A DNA stretch of 25,813 bases, taken from positions 1 through 25,813 of the IMG/VR virus record IMGVR_UViG_3300007520_000071. The stretch is one strand, 5' to 3'. Positions 8,668-19,117 of the stretch are shown in pieces. The position numbers were made by a program, and so were the translations under genes. Within the stretch, counting starts at the first letter, position 1. Each line of letters opens with the position of its first letter. The notes beneath the pieces were generated by a model. The model was not told the origin of the DNA and did no database searches. It was given only the letters and a program-made list of their open reading frames with translations. This DNA comes from a virus.

Positions 8668-11600
8668 TAGTAAATTGTTATTTCATTTGATTCACACCCA
8701 TCCCTATGACTCACAAGGTATGCTTTATCACCAGCGGTTAGACCATTCGGTGGGAATGAATATACCCGTAGGAAAGAATTAGTGTCAAAATTATATACAA
8801 TACCTATCGTAAACTCATAGAGTTTAACACTTGAACCGACCTTAAATACATCAAATTTCTCGCCATCCCCAAACCCATTAAGTTGCCCAGCACGGGGTGA
8901 GGTAATACTGATTCTCCTCTTATCTATAATAAAATTTGATTGTTCATTAGTTGCTATAGTTTCAAAATTAGATTCATCGAAATTTAACCCATTACCACCA
9001 CACACACCATACCCACTAACCGAATTTGGTATGAATTTGTGGAAAGCATGTCCCATTCCGCTTAGAACCCCACCAGGAAAATAACTATATCTGAAATAAT
9101 AATCTATATGTTGATTACTTAAATCATGTACAGAATTTTGAGCATTTAAAAAGTTAGCTAATGCATTACTTGACATAATAGAAATTCGAGATGGTAGAGT
9201 TATTACCTTAATCTCATAAAACCTAATTTTTAAAGCTGTTGGCATTACTATAGCTCCAGAACCAGTAACCACTTGACCAAATAAATCTGTTATAGTGATA
9301 GAAAAGGTGCCACTAGGTAACGAAAGATGGTTCATTAATGTTGATGAATATGTTTCAGTACCACCGCTTTCATTCACAAAAGTTGGTCCAACAGTTTGTA
9401 CTAAATATGGTGGTATCCCACCGTTTATTCGAATATTAATTTCGGCATCATTATCATAATCAGGTGCGTAACATTCTGGCGATGTAAATGTTATGGTGGT
9501 CTCTAATTTAGGCGGTTTTAATATCTCAAAAACACTGTTATAAGTCAAAGGTACGTTACTAGTATCAACGACTGTTAAGGTATATGTACCACTCGCCAAC
9601 CCAGTAAATGTGAAATTGGGTATTGGGTTATTAACTGTTTGTGTAGTTGGGTTATTTGTTGGGCCCACTATTGTTACAAAATAATTACCATTACCACCAA
9701 TAATCGAACTTAAAGTTAATGTACCATCACTACTTAATGGGGTTCTAGTGGTATTTACCACGATTTCAACCTTAATTGGTTTTGGTTGGCTAACTATAAA
9801 CGTCTTTTTAACAACACTACCATTATCATCGGTAACGCTAACGGTGTACTCACCAGCGGTTAAATTAGATACCCCCTCAGTAATCTCACCATTACTCCAA
9901 AGATATGTGAATGGTTCGAAACCATCGATTATTGAGATATTTATACTACCATCATTACCACCTAAATACGTTACATCACTAATCACACCCTCAATTATAA
10001 ACTCATCTTCCACTACTTGTTCACAACTAGTAAAATATTTAGCGTTCATCTTATCAATAGCGCTATTATTTGGTGCTGTACCAAAATACATATAGAACGA
10101 ATTACCCCTAGCTTGCTTTACAGTTCTTTTACCAAAATCTCTATAATTTTTATAATGTGAACCATTAAAACCACTATTTAAACCTGTAGTCGTTAAAGAT
10201 AAAGTATTTGAATTTGAGACAATTAAACAATCCCTAACAAATTGGTTATCAATGTCTTCATCACCAATACTATTATTTTTAGAAACACCATTAGGTTCAT
10301 CATTTCTATCTTCATCTAGACCAACACCAATCTCACATAACCTTCTTATATTACTCATCTGATTATCACTAGCATTAAGCTTAGTACATGAAAATGTAAA
10401 TAACAGGCCTCTATTGGGATTACTATCAGCCAATTTAGATACATTAGGTTCATCTGTATTAGTTAATGGTGGTATCTTATATGATGTAGGTAGTAAGTAT
10501 TCGTGAAAACTAGGTTTACCTTCCCAATCACATTTATTAATAGCACCTAAGCAAGTTATATCGGTTGCGTATAAAATGTAATCTCTATCCTTATCATATG
10601 GGGCGTAAAATAATTCACCCTTAAAACTTTTAATGAACCCCTTATATATTTTTTCACTAGCGTGGTTTTTTAAATTACCATTAATTAAAGTGTCAACAAT
10701 GTAACTATCCTCACTTACATCAACACTACAGAATTTCTCATTATTCTTCTTTTTTTTATATTTTAATAAAAATGAAAATAATGTACCGTTAACCCAATCA
10801 TTATAAAAATCAAACTCAAAAATATTTAAAGCTGAAGCAAGTTGAATTTTATAACACTCTTCTAAAGCATCTTTTGATGTACTTTTAGTACCATCAGGTT
10901 TTGCACGACTACCGCTACAACCTGGTGCGTACTTAACACCATCACAATCTAAAGCTACACACCTAACACGCCCAAACAACCTAACTCTAGTGATAAGACT
11001 AAAAGCTCTGTTTGCTAACTCTAAAATCATTAAAATAATACCCACTATTAAACATATTATTAAGAATAATGGGTTGAAATCACCATCTAACTTATTAAAT
11101 GGGAATGGGTTTTTATTACCAACACAATCATCAACATCTTTAACCCCAATCATTCTTCTGTTATCAGCACAACCACCTGAACAAGCAGATTGTATTCTAG
11201 TTATATGGTTTCTAACTGTGTATATTTTATTCCAAGATAAATCAGTAAAGTTATTACTTTTAGTGTCACTATTAAAATTATAATCAATATCATCAGCAGT
11301 TTTTGGGTTATGAGGGACTAAAAACTTAGCTCTACTTCTAATTCTACCTTCGCCACCAGTATCATCCATACCGATTTTAAATCTAACTTTAGCCCTAGTT
11401 GGTACACCTTTATTGGTGTCCTCACTAGGAATAAGTTCACCAAATTCATCGGTAACAACATAATCTAAGTTCATAGGTATTTGGTAAGCCCAAGCACCGA
11501 ACTCGTCAATTAAATTACCACCAGAAACATCAAATTTTTGAGTATTACCATCAATATCTTTCCTAATCATATTAATAGTACCCGAAGCGGATACCGTCTC

Positions 11601-12422
11601 ACATAATTTACCCAAATCTTTTCTAGGTCTACAATTTTTATTAAGTGAATTTTTCTCATTATCACCGAAAATACTACCGACAAATATTGCTGATGGTACT
11701 AAATTATAATTTAAATCCATATCAATTCTAGTTATACCAATCTCACCCTCTTCACCCCAAAATGGTATTATATTGACACCTGCTTTTTGGTTTTTAAGTT
11801 GAGTTAGGGAATTTAGATTTTTACTACCTAGAAACACGGTAGATGATTTGAATAAATTTTCTGGGTTACCTTGTTCGATAAAATCATAAGGTTTTTGTGA
11901 GAATTGACCAATATCCGATAAATCAACATCAATATTTATAATGTGATTACCAACTGGTACACCAAATAACATAAAATCACCAGCGTTATTAGTTGTTGTC
12001 GTGAATTTATAGTACTTGTCATACACCTCAAAAATAATATTATTATCAAGTACCTCTCTCTTTTTTGGGAACGTACCTACTGGTGTGTGACAATCACCTT
12101 GATAGTCTTTTGGTAGAAGATTATACCTAACACCATCAAAATCTTCATCATTAGCCGTGTTAAATGGATATAAACTTTTAACCTCTTCCGAGTCAGAATC
12201 ATTTAAAGGTATAAATAAGGATACTTTAGCGTTAGGTACACCCAAACCATTGTTTACGATAACTCTACCAACTACAACACCGTAATCAGAGTTAAAACGC
12301 CTATAAACATCTTCTTGGGATAACTTTAATGATAATATCTCAAGAAAATCGAAATCTTGTTCCAAATTAACCTTTAGATATTTATCAACACCTACATCCG
12401 TTTTTATCCTAATATTACTCAT
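8667..12422 (-). CDS. Giant baseplate/tail protein with carboxypeptidase-regulatory-like domain, hydrophobic segment and three SprB-like repeats
   Basis: I place the start at the ATG at 12422 (MSNIRIKTDVG), giving 1251 residues. An ATG at 12428 is possible, and the longest frame opens with TTG at 12431. From the N-terminus I see: the 'YLKVNL' element shared with the downstream proteins; a carboxypeptidase-regulatory-like beta-sandwich start at about residues 48-73 ('VVVGRVIVNNGLGVPNAKV'); a Cys-rich belt; a strongly hydrophobic stretch at about 452-472 ('LFLIICLIVGIILMILELA'); more Cys; and three tandem SprB-type repeats at about 812-1062. The repeats show 'GGNDGSINISI', 'YLWSNGE' and 'LTAGEYTVSVTD', the hallmarks of PF13573. 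SprB repeats are typical of Bacteroidota surface adhesins. The context (after gp25, gp6 and a membrane protein) suggests a baseplate or tail-tip role. Confidence 0.75.
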   Translation of the reverse strand: MSNIRIKTDVGVDKYLKVNLEQDFDFLEILSLKLSQEDVYRRFNSDYGVVVGRVIVNNGLGVPNAKVSLFIPLNDSDSEEVKSLYPFNTANDEDFDGVRYNLLPKDYQGDCHTPVGTFPKKREVLDNNIIFEVYDKYYKFTTTTNNAGDFMLFGVPVGNHIINIDVDLSDIGQFSQKPYDFIEQGNPENLFKSSTVFLGSKNLNSLTQLKNQKAGVNIIPFWGEEGEIGITRIDMDLNYNLVPSAIFVGSIFGDNEKNSLNKNCRPRKDLGKLCETVSASGTINMIRKDIDGNTQKFDVSGGNLIDEFGAWAYQIPMNLDYVVTDEFGELIPSEDTNKGVPTRAKVRFKIGMDDTGGEGRIRSRAKFLVPHNPKTADDIDYNFNSDTKSNNFTDLSWNKIYTVRNHITRIQSACSGGCADNRRMIGVKDVDDCVGNKNPFPFNKLDGDFNPLFLIICLIVGIILMILELANRAFSLITRVRLFGRVRCVALDCDGVKYAPGCSGSRAKPDGTKSTSKDALEECYKIQLASALNIFEFDFYNDWVNGTLFSFLLKYKKKKNNEKFCSVDVSEDSYIVDTLINGNLKNHASEKIYKGFIKSFKGELFYAPYDKDRDYILYATDITCLGAINKCDWEGKPSFHEYLLPTSYKIPPLTNTDEPNVSKLADSNPNRGLLFTFSCTKLNASDNQMSNIRRLCEIGVGLDEDRNDEPNGVSKNNSIGDEDIDNQFVRDCLIVSNSNTLSLTTTGLNSGFNGSHYKNYRDFGKRTVKQARGNSFYMYFGTAPNNSAIDKMNAKYFTSCEQVVEDEFIIEGVISDVTYLGGNDGSINISIIDGFEPFTYLWSNGEITEGVSNLTAGEYTVSVTDDNGSVVKKTFIVSQPKPIKVEIVVNTTRTPLSSDGTLTLSSIIGGNGNYFVTIVGPTNNPTTQTVNNPIPNFTFTGLASGTYTLTVVDTSNVPLTYNSVFEILKPPKLETTITFTSPECYAPDYDNDAEINIRINGGIPPYLVQTVGPTFVNESGGTETYSSTLMNHLSLPSGTFSITITDLFGQVVTGSGAIVMPTALKIRFYEIKVITLPSRISIMSSNALANFLNAQNSVHDLSNQHIDYYFRYSYFPGGVLSGMGHAFHKFIPNSVSGYGVCGGNGLNFDESNFETIATNEQSNFIIDKRRISITSPRAGQLNGFGDGEKFDVFKVGSSVKLYEFTIGIVYNFDTNSFLRVYSFPPNGLTAGDKAYLVSHRDGCESNEITIY

Positions 12423-12744
12423 CGTCATCAACCATTTGATAATCCATTAACTCGTAGTTATCTACATTGTCAATATCAATATCCTCAATTTCATTATCAT
12501 CATTTAAATTTTCTTTATCTTTATTTTTATTAATAATTTTATATAAAAAAATCATGGAAGGTATGATGGTGTTATTCTTATTAAGAATAAAACTATTAAA
12601 TATAAAATAGACCCCAATTAACCAAAAAAATGGTGTTAATATAGTTAGCAAAAATAAGGTAACAATAAAAACAATAACTCTACTTAATATACTTTCTTTT
12701 TCACCATCCAATGGTGAATCCACATTACTTTTACAACAACTCAT
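12415..12744 (-). CDS. Small membrane protein with acidic tail, within the baseplate operon
   Basis: This 109-residue protein has a short N-terminus with Cys3-Cys4. A long hydrophobic stretch follows at about residues 19-54 ('VIVFIVTLFLLTILTPFFWL' and onward), enough for two closely spaced membrane helices with a Pro/Phe turn. A Lys/Asn-rich linker comes next, then a very acidic C-terminal tail ('DDNEIEDIDIDNVDN' to 'DDDE'). It lies between the gp6-like gene and the giant protein and overlaps the latter by 8 bases, so the two are probably co-translated. I know of no T4 baseplate counterpart. It might help assembly at the membrane, act as a chaperone for the hydrophobic segment of the giant protein, or be a tail-tip component. 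Function unknown. Confidence 0.65.
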   Translation of the reverse strand: MSCCKSNVDSPLDGEKESILSRVIVFIVTLFLLTILTPFFWLIGVYFIFNSFILNKNNTIIPSMIFLYKIINKNKDKENLNDDNEIEDIDIDNVDNYELMDYQMVDDDE

Positions 12745-12750
12745 AACTTT

Positions 12751-14589
<1,839 letters not shown>

Positions 14590-14676
14590 TTACATTTTTA
14601 TTAATAAATATAAAAGATTTTATTTATTTGTAAATATTTATCTTTTATTTAAAATGTAAACAGATACATAATATGG

Positions 14677-15060
14677 TTACAATTCTATAGTTATAGAATC
14701 CCTAACCTCAAATATATCATCACTAACCACATAATCCAACTTAACTATTGTTGTGTACTCAGCCTCATTTGATTCCTCAACCGATATTGTAGTGATTTTT
14801 AATTTTGGTATATATTTATTAACAGTCTCGTTAATCTCAGCTTTTACGTCTGAGAAAGTTAAACTATCATTTGGTTCAAAAATGAATTTCCTTAAATTAG
14901 TGCCAAAATCTGGTAGGTATAACCTCTCACCTTTATTAGTTAATAATAGGTGCATCAAATCAGCCTTTATAGCATCAGCATCATTATCATTTAATTTAAT
15001 AAAATCACCATTTATACTATCTCTAAATGGGAAGTCAATGTTAATAGTTTGTAACGACAT
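14677..15060 (-). CDS. Baseplate wedge protein, T4 gp25-like (gpW/gp25 family)
   Basis: With the start at the ATG at 15060 (MSLQTINIDFPF) the protein has 127 residues, close to T4 gp25 (132). The frame extends upstream to an ATG at 15084, but the added 8 residues do not fit the family and the A-rich sequence before 15060 suits an initiation site. The diagnostic block is residues 41-62: 'TNKGERLYLPDFGTNLRKFI' followed by FE. It corresponds to the conserved 'GER.....FG..L....FE' core of the gp25/W family. gp25 belongs to the sheath-initiator part of the baseplate wedge. The gene opens the baseplate block and is separated from nrdA by the terminator at 15114-15144. Confidence 0.9.
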   Translation of the reverse strand: MSLQTINIDFPFRDSINGDFIKLNDNDADAIKADLMHLLLTNKGERLYLPDFGTNLRKFIFEPNDSLTFSDVKAEINETVNKYIPKLKITTISVEESNEAEYTTIVKLDYVVSDDIFEVRDSITIEL

Positions 15061-15113
15061 ATATCTTTTATGATAAATATACATAATATAATTAAAATTT
15101 AAATTATAAGCAT

Positions 15114-15144
15114 AAAAAAAAGGGGTTTAAAACCCCTTTTTTTT
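15114..15144 (-). terminator. Bidirectional A8-GGGG...CCCC-T8 terminator after nrdA
   Basis: The arms 15114-15128 and 15130-15144 are perfect 15-bp inverted repeats around one central base. They comprise eight A/T pairs and four G/C pairs, plus an AT core that opens as the loop. A run of U follows the GC stem in both directions. The hairpin overlaps the nrdA stop codon (15143-15145) and separates the nucleotide-metabolism genes from the gp25-like gene. Confidence 0.85.
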
Positions 15145-17509
15145 ATGAACCACAATTATCACAATCAAATTCCGAATTTTCAGCTGAAAACTCTTTATCC
15201 TCTTTGACGTATTTCGTCTTGTCGATAGTGAATTTAATAGCTTCAACAGCTGGTTTATTTCTAAGGTAATACATACCAGTCTTTAAACCCTTCTTCCAAC
15301 CATGGAAATGCATGTTGGTTAATTTTTGGAAATTTGGGTTATCCATAAATATATTCATAGATTGAGATTGACAAATGAACGCACCTCTATCTGCTGATAA
15401 ATCTATAACATCACGTTGTGAAATTTCCCAAACAGTTTTATAAATATCTCTAACATTTTCAGGGATGTCAGTAAAATTAGCTATCGACCCATTACTAATC
15501 ATTAACCTATCTCTCATTTCGTCATCCCATAAACCTAAATTTATTAATGTCAAAATTAAATGTTTATTTACACAAATAAATTCACCTGATAACACACGTC
15601 TAGTGTAAATATTCGTAGTATAAGGTTCGAATGCTTCGTTATTCCCTAGTATTTGAGAAGTACTAGCAGTCGGCATAGGGGCCATTAAAAGTGAGTTACG
15701 GATACCATTCTCAACAACCTCTTTCTTTAACTTATCCCAATCGTACATACCACTAAAAATAGGTTCATCCCATAAATCAAATTGGAAAGTACCCTTACTA
15801 GTCATTGACCCAACAAATGTCTCATAAGGACCATCTACCTTAGCTAATTCCATGGAAGATTCCATGGCTGCGTGATACATAGTCTCAAAAATAGCAGCAT
15901 TTAAAACTTTAGCTTCCTTAGATGTGAAAGGAATCCCCATTATTTGAAACGCATCAGCTAACCCTTGAACACCCAACCCAATTGGTCTATGTTTTTTATT
16001 TGAATACTCAGCCTCAATAACTGGGTAATAATTCCTATCTATAACCTTATTTAGATTTATAGTTATAAGCTTAACAACCTGATGTAATTTCTTATGGTTG
16101 AACACATATTCAAGTTTTTTAGCTTTCCTATCCTTAACCTCAACAAATTTAGGTAAAGCTACTGATGCTAAATTACAAACAGCAACCTCATCTGGTGAAG
16201 TGTATTCAATAATTTCAGTACACAAATTTGAAGAACGAATCGTACCTAAATTATTCTGATTAGATTTTTTATTTGCAGCATCCTTATATAACATATATGG
16301 TGTACCTGTTTCAATTTGAGATTCAAGAATTTTTAACCAAACTTCTTTAGCTTTCACAGTTCTTTTACCTTTACCAGCTTCTTCGTAAGATTTATATAAA
16401 GCCTCAAAATCATCACCGTAAACATCGGCAAGACCTGGACATTCGTTTGGACACATTAAAGTCCAATCACCATCCTCTTGAACACGTTTCATGAATAAAT
16501 CTGGGGTCCACATTGCGTAGAATAAATCCCTAGCTCTCATATCTTCAACACCATGATTCTTTTTTAAATCTAAGAAACTTAAGATATCAGCATGCCAGGG
16601 TTCTATATAAATGGCGAAACTACCTTTTCTTTTACCACCACCTTGGTCAACGTAACGAGCAGTATTGTTAAACACACGTAACATAGGTGTTAGACCGTTT
16701 GAAACCCCATTAGTCCCAGCAATGTAAGAACCTGTAGCTCTTATGTTATGTATTGCTAAACCAATACCCCCAGCAGATTGTGAAATCAAAGCTGTTTGTT
16801 TTAAAGTATCATAAATACCTTCAATACTATCATTTTTCATCGTTAATAAGAAACAAGATGACATTTGAGGTTTTGGTGTTCCAGCGTTAAACAATGTAGG
16901 TGTTGCGTGTGTAAAATACTTCTCACTCATTAAGTTATACGTTTCTATCGCTGATTCAACATCACCACCATGAATACCTAAAGAAACACGCATTAACATG
17001 TGTTGTGGTCTTTCAACTACTTTCCCATCTATTTTTAAAAGGTATGACTTCTCTAAAGTTTTAAAACCAAAATAATCATAACTAAAATCCCTATCGTTTA
17101 TAATCGCAGAATTTAAAACTTTAGTATTTTTCTTAACAACCTCATATAACTCATCACTAATTAATGGTGAATGTTTACCATTTTTATCATTTATATAGGA
17201 ATATAATTTTTCAATTGTCTTACTGAAAAATTTCTCAGTGCTTTTATGTAATGCGGTTATCTCAATTCTAGAAGCTAGTAAAGAATAATCTGGGTGGTGG
17301 GATACTAAAGCTCCAGCTGTTTCAGATGCAAGTCTATCTAACTCAATAGTTGTAACACCATCATAAAGACCATCTATAACTTTTTTTGAGACTTCATCAT
17401 GGTCAACATATAATGTGTCTAAACCATAACATAATTTTTTAATTCTGGTACTAATTTTATTGAAGTTCACATCTTCTTTAGTAATACCATCTCTTTTTAC
17501 TACTTTCAT
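15143..17509 (-). CDS. nrdA: Ribonucleoside-diphosphate reductase class Ia, large (alpha) subunit
   Basis: This 788-residue protein has full class I NrdA length. Residues 1-90 form an ATP-cone ('[20 protein letters not shown]'), implying allosteric activity control by ATP/dATP. Catalytic residues are in place: Cys219 ('MSSCF') and Cys445 ('VAVCN') as the redox pair, Asn428-Leu-Cys430-Thr-Glu432 as the thiyl-radical centre, and Tyr747-Tyr748 for radical transfer. The C-terminal tail ends 'CDNCGS' (Cys783, Cys786), the thioredoxin/glutaredoxin-accessible pair. The conserved '[20 protein letters not shown]' block starts at 611. The protein reduces ribonucleoside diphosphates with NrdB to supply dNTPs for replication. 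There is no intein or intron, although phage nrd genes often carry them. The gene lies 90 bases downstream of nrdB, with a 34-bp palindrome between. Confidence 0.97.
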   Translation of the reverse strand: MKVVKRDGITKEDVNFNKISTRIKKLCYGLDTLYVDHDEVSKKVIDGLYDGVTTIELDRLASETAGALVSHHPDYSLLASRIEITALHKSTEKFFSKTIEKLYSYINDKNGKHSPLISDELYEVVKKNTKVLNSAIINDRDFSYDYFGFKTLEKSYLLKIDGKVVERPQHMLMRVSLGIHGGDVESAIETYNLMSEKYFTHATPTLFNAGTPKPQMSSCFLLTMKNDSIEGIYDTLKQTALISQSAGGIGLAIHNIRATGSYIAGTNGVSNGLTPMLRVFNNTARYVDQGGGKRKGSFAIYIEPWHADILSFLDLKKNHGVEDMRARDLFYAMWTPDLFMKRVQEDGDWTLMCPNECPGLADVYGDDFEALYKSYEEAGKGKRTVKAKEVWLKILESQIETGTPYMLYKDAANKKSNQNNLGTIRSSNLCTEIIEYTSPDEVAVCNLASVALPKFVEVKDRKAKKLEYVFNHKKLHQVVKLITINLNKVIDRNYYPVIEAEYSNKKHRPIGLGVQGLADAFQIMGIPFTSKEAKVLNAAIFETMYHAAMESSMELAKVDGPYETFVGSMTSKGTFQFDLWDEPIFSGMYDWDKLKKEVVENGIRNSLLMAPMPTASTSQILGNNEAFEPYTTNIYTRRVLSGEFICVNKHLILTLINLGLWDDEMRDRLMISNGSIANFTDIPENVRDIYKTVWEISQRDVIDLSADRGAFICQSQSMNIFMDNPNFQKLTNMHFHGWKKGLKTGMYYLRNKPAVEAIKFTIDKTKYVKEDKEFSAENSEFDCDNCGS

Positions 17510-17526
17510 ATTTTTTTTTATTTATA
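17510..17526 (-). promoter_or_regulatory. A-rich leader of nrdA containing TATAAATA
   Basis: On the minus strand TATAAATA (plus-strand 17519-17526) is followed by a run of A and then the nrdA ATG at 17509. It may be a late-type promoter or simply the A-rich, SD-less translation-start region seen before many genes here. There is no GGAG-type Shine-Dalgarno sequence. Confidence 0.25.
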
Positions 17527-17546
17527 TAATTATCTACTTATAATTA

Positions 17547-17580
17547 ATGTGGTTAGGGTGAATATTCACCCTAACCACAT
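17547..17580 (-). terminator. 34-bp perfect gapless palindrome between nrdB and nrdA
   Basis: Bases 17547-17563 and 17564-17580 are perfect reverse complements with no spacer; the core is 'GGTGAATATTCACC'. As RNA this forms a hairpin of about 15 bp. On the minus strand it is not followed by a U-run (ATTAATTATAAG follows), so a classical intrinsic terminator is doubtful. An RNase processing site or a dyad operator are alternatives. It lies 20 bases past the nrdB stop. Confidence 0.5.
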
Positions 17581-17599
17581 AATTTAATCTAATATTATG

Positions 17600-18589
17600 T
17601 TAAAAATCACCATCTTCACTGTCAAAAGTGATAGACTTACTAGAATCAGTGTTGGTTACACCAGCTTTTTGGTATTCGCCAACTCTCTTCTCGAAGAAGT
17701 TGGTTTTCCCTGGTAGGTTAATCATATCCATAAATGGAAATGGGTTAGTAACGTTGAATTCCTTACCGCAATTTAATGAAACTAATAACCTATCACTAAC
17801 AAATTCAATATATTGTGACATCATATCTGAATTCATACCAATTAACTTTACTGGTAATGCATCTAATATGAACTCTTTTTCAATTTCAACAGCATCTCTA
17901 ACTATTTCAATAATCCTTTCCTTTGGAACCTTATTAACCACATGATGATTATGTAAATGAACCGCAAAATCAGTATGCATACCCTCATCACGAGAAATTA
18001 ACTCATTGGAGAATGTTAGGCCTGGCATTAAACCACGTTTCTTTAACCAATAAATTGAACAAAAAGCACCTGAAAAGAAAATACCCTCCACAACAGCAAA
18101 GGCAATCAATCTTTCAGCAAAAGAATCCGATTCAATCCATTTTAAAGCCCAATCAGCCTTTTTCTTAACACAACTTAGTGTTTCTATCGCATTGAATAGT
18201 TTATGTCTCTCAGCCTCTTCTTTAACGTATGTATCGATAAGTAATGAATATGTTTCACTGTGTATGTTCTCCATCATAATTTGGAAACCATAAAAGAACT
18301 TAGCTTCCGTGTATTGTACCTCACTAAGGAAGTTTTCAGCTAAATTTTCATTTACTATACCATCAGATGCTGCGAAGAACGCTAAAATATGTTTAATGAA
18401 ATGTTTCTCATTATCATTTAACTTTTCACTCCAATCCCTTAGGTCTTGTTGTAAATCAATCTCCTCAGCAGTCCAAATACTAGCTTGCTGTTGTTTATAA
18501 AGTTTCCAAATGTCATCATGTTCAATTGGGAATAAAACGAATCTATTTTGATTTTCAGTTAGAATCGGTTCTTTTTTTAACTCACTCAT
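17600..18589 (-). CDS. nrdB: Ribonucleoside-diphosphate reductase class I, small (beta) subunit
   Basis: This 329-residue protein is of usual length. The di-iron ligands and radical tyrosine can be read off: Asp76 ('[11 protein letters not shown]'), Glu107 and His110 ('[11 protein letters not shown]'), Tyr114 (radical tyrosine), Glu168 ('[10 protein letters not shown]'), and Glu202 and His205 ('[10 protein letters not shown]'). Their spacing is closer to the R2 group that includes eukaryotic enzymes than to E. coli NrdB, which is common in Bacteroidota and in large phages. The C-terminal tail ('FDSEDGDF') is the acidic, Phe-ending peptide that docks on NrdA. The protein generates the tyrosyl radical needed by NrdA. 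The start lies 17 bases after the helicase C-terminal ORF, with an almost pure poly-A leader, so it is probably co-transcribed with the replication genes. Confidence 0.96.
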   Translation of the reverse strand: MSELKKEPILTENQNRFVLFPIEHDDIWKLYKQQQASIWTAEEIDLQQDLRDWSEKLNDNEKHFIKHILAFFAASDGIVNENLAENFLSEVQYTEAKFFYGFQIMMENIHSETYSLLIDTYVKEEAERHKLFNAIETLSCVKKKADWALKWIESDSFAERLIAFAVVEGIFFSGAFCSIYWLKKRGLMPGLTFSNELISRDEGMHTDFAVHLHNHHVVNKVPKERIIEIVRDAVEIEKEFILDALPVKLIGMNSDMMSQYIEFVSDRLLVSLNCGKEFNVTNPFPFMDMINLPGKTNFFEKRVGEYQKAGVTNTDSSKSITFDSEDGDF

Positions 18590-18606
18590 TTTTTTTTCTT
18601 TTTTTT

Positions 18607-19071
18607 TTAACTTTCTTTAATTTTCTTACTAGCATCCATAATCAACTTAACCCTATCTAAATCCCTAGAATTTTTATCAAAAGTATTTTGTAAGAACGTT
18701 TTAGATTCTTGCTCAACAATCTCAATTTGAACTCTTGAATTATCAAAAATGCAATCACTCAACACAATACCATCCTTACCAAATCTAGATTTAAGTATTG
18801 CTAAATTAGCGTGACCACTATCTTTTTGCTCATTACTTCTAGCAACTGAAACTATGAAATGCCCAATTTGCGCTTTCTTAATCGAACCACCCATTTGGTC
18901 TGACTCAACAACCTCAGCTTTAATTGAACTATTATGCGTATAAATATCATTAGCGTAAAACATATGTGTATCATCTACTGTTATATCGATAGTGTCTTCA
19001 TAACCAATTAACTCAATACTTTCAATCTCATCTAAATCAAAATCTTCTAAATTTAATTTATGTTCTTCCAT
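18607..19071 (-). CDS. Replicative helicase (DnaB/gp41-like), C-terminal piece led by the C-half of a split intein
   Basis: This 154-residue protein has two parts. Residues 1-47 are a C-intein ending '[11 protein letters not shown]'. Residues 48-154 are the C-extein, beginning Ser-Ser and continuing '[20 protein letters not shown]', then 'LKSRFGKDG', which fits the last RecA-fold motifs and arginine-finger region of DnaB-family helicases. Alone it cannot be a helicase. It must be joined to the upstream ORF product after Arg710 by protein trans-splicing, restoring 'QGNR-SS'. An in-frame stop lies only 15 bases upstream of the ATG (19087-19089) and the preceding ORF is in another frame, so the break is real as the sequence stands. 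It probably has its own start site; AAAGGG precedes the ATG by about 12 bases. nrdB follows after 17 bases. Confidence 0.88.
   Translation of the reverse strand: MEEHKLNLEDFDLDEIESIELIGYEDTIDITVDDTHMFYANDIYTHNSSIKAEVVESDQMGGSIKKAQIGHFIVSVARSNEQKDSGHANLAILKSRFGKDGIVLSDCIFDNSRVQIEIVEQESKTFLQNTFDKNSRDLDRVKLIMDASKKIKES
18931..19071 (-). other. C-half of a naturally split intein (47 residues)
   Basis: The segment MEEHKLNL... to 'YANDIYTHN' carries the intein C-terminal block: hydrophobic '[15 protein letters not shown]', 'FYAN', and terminal His-Asn followed by Ser(+1). Length, break point and sequence resemble, from memory, the gp41-8 split-intein C-half known from marine viral metagenomes ('DEIASIEYVGVEETIDINV'). 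Its partner is the N-half at 19121-19390. Confidence 0.88.
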
Positions 19072-19117
19072 ACATACTCTAACCCTTTATTATTAACCAT
19101 TTTAAAACATTATTAAA

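Noticed and set aside
9748-10095. Plus-strand open frame of 115 codons
   Set aside because: It lies wholly opposite the SprB-repeat region of the giant protein, whose repeats are clearly recognisable. No other plus-strand gene is supported anywhere in the window.
19072-19117. The helicase break as a simple frameshift or sequencing error
   Set aside because: The two frames differ, the downstream frame has a stop 15 bases upstream of its ATG, and the break falls exactly where known split inteins divide, with each half complete.
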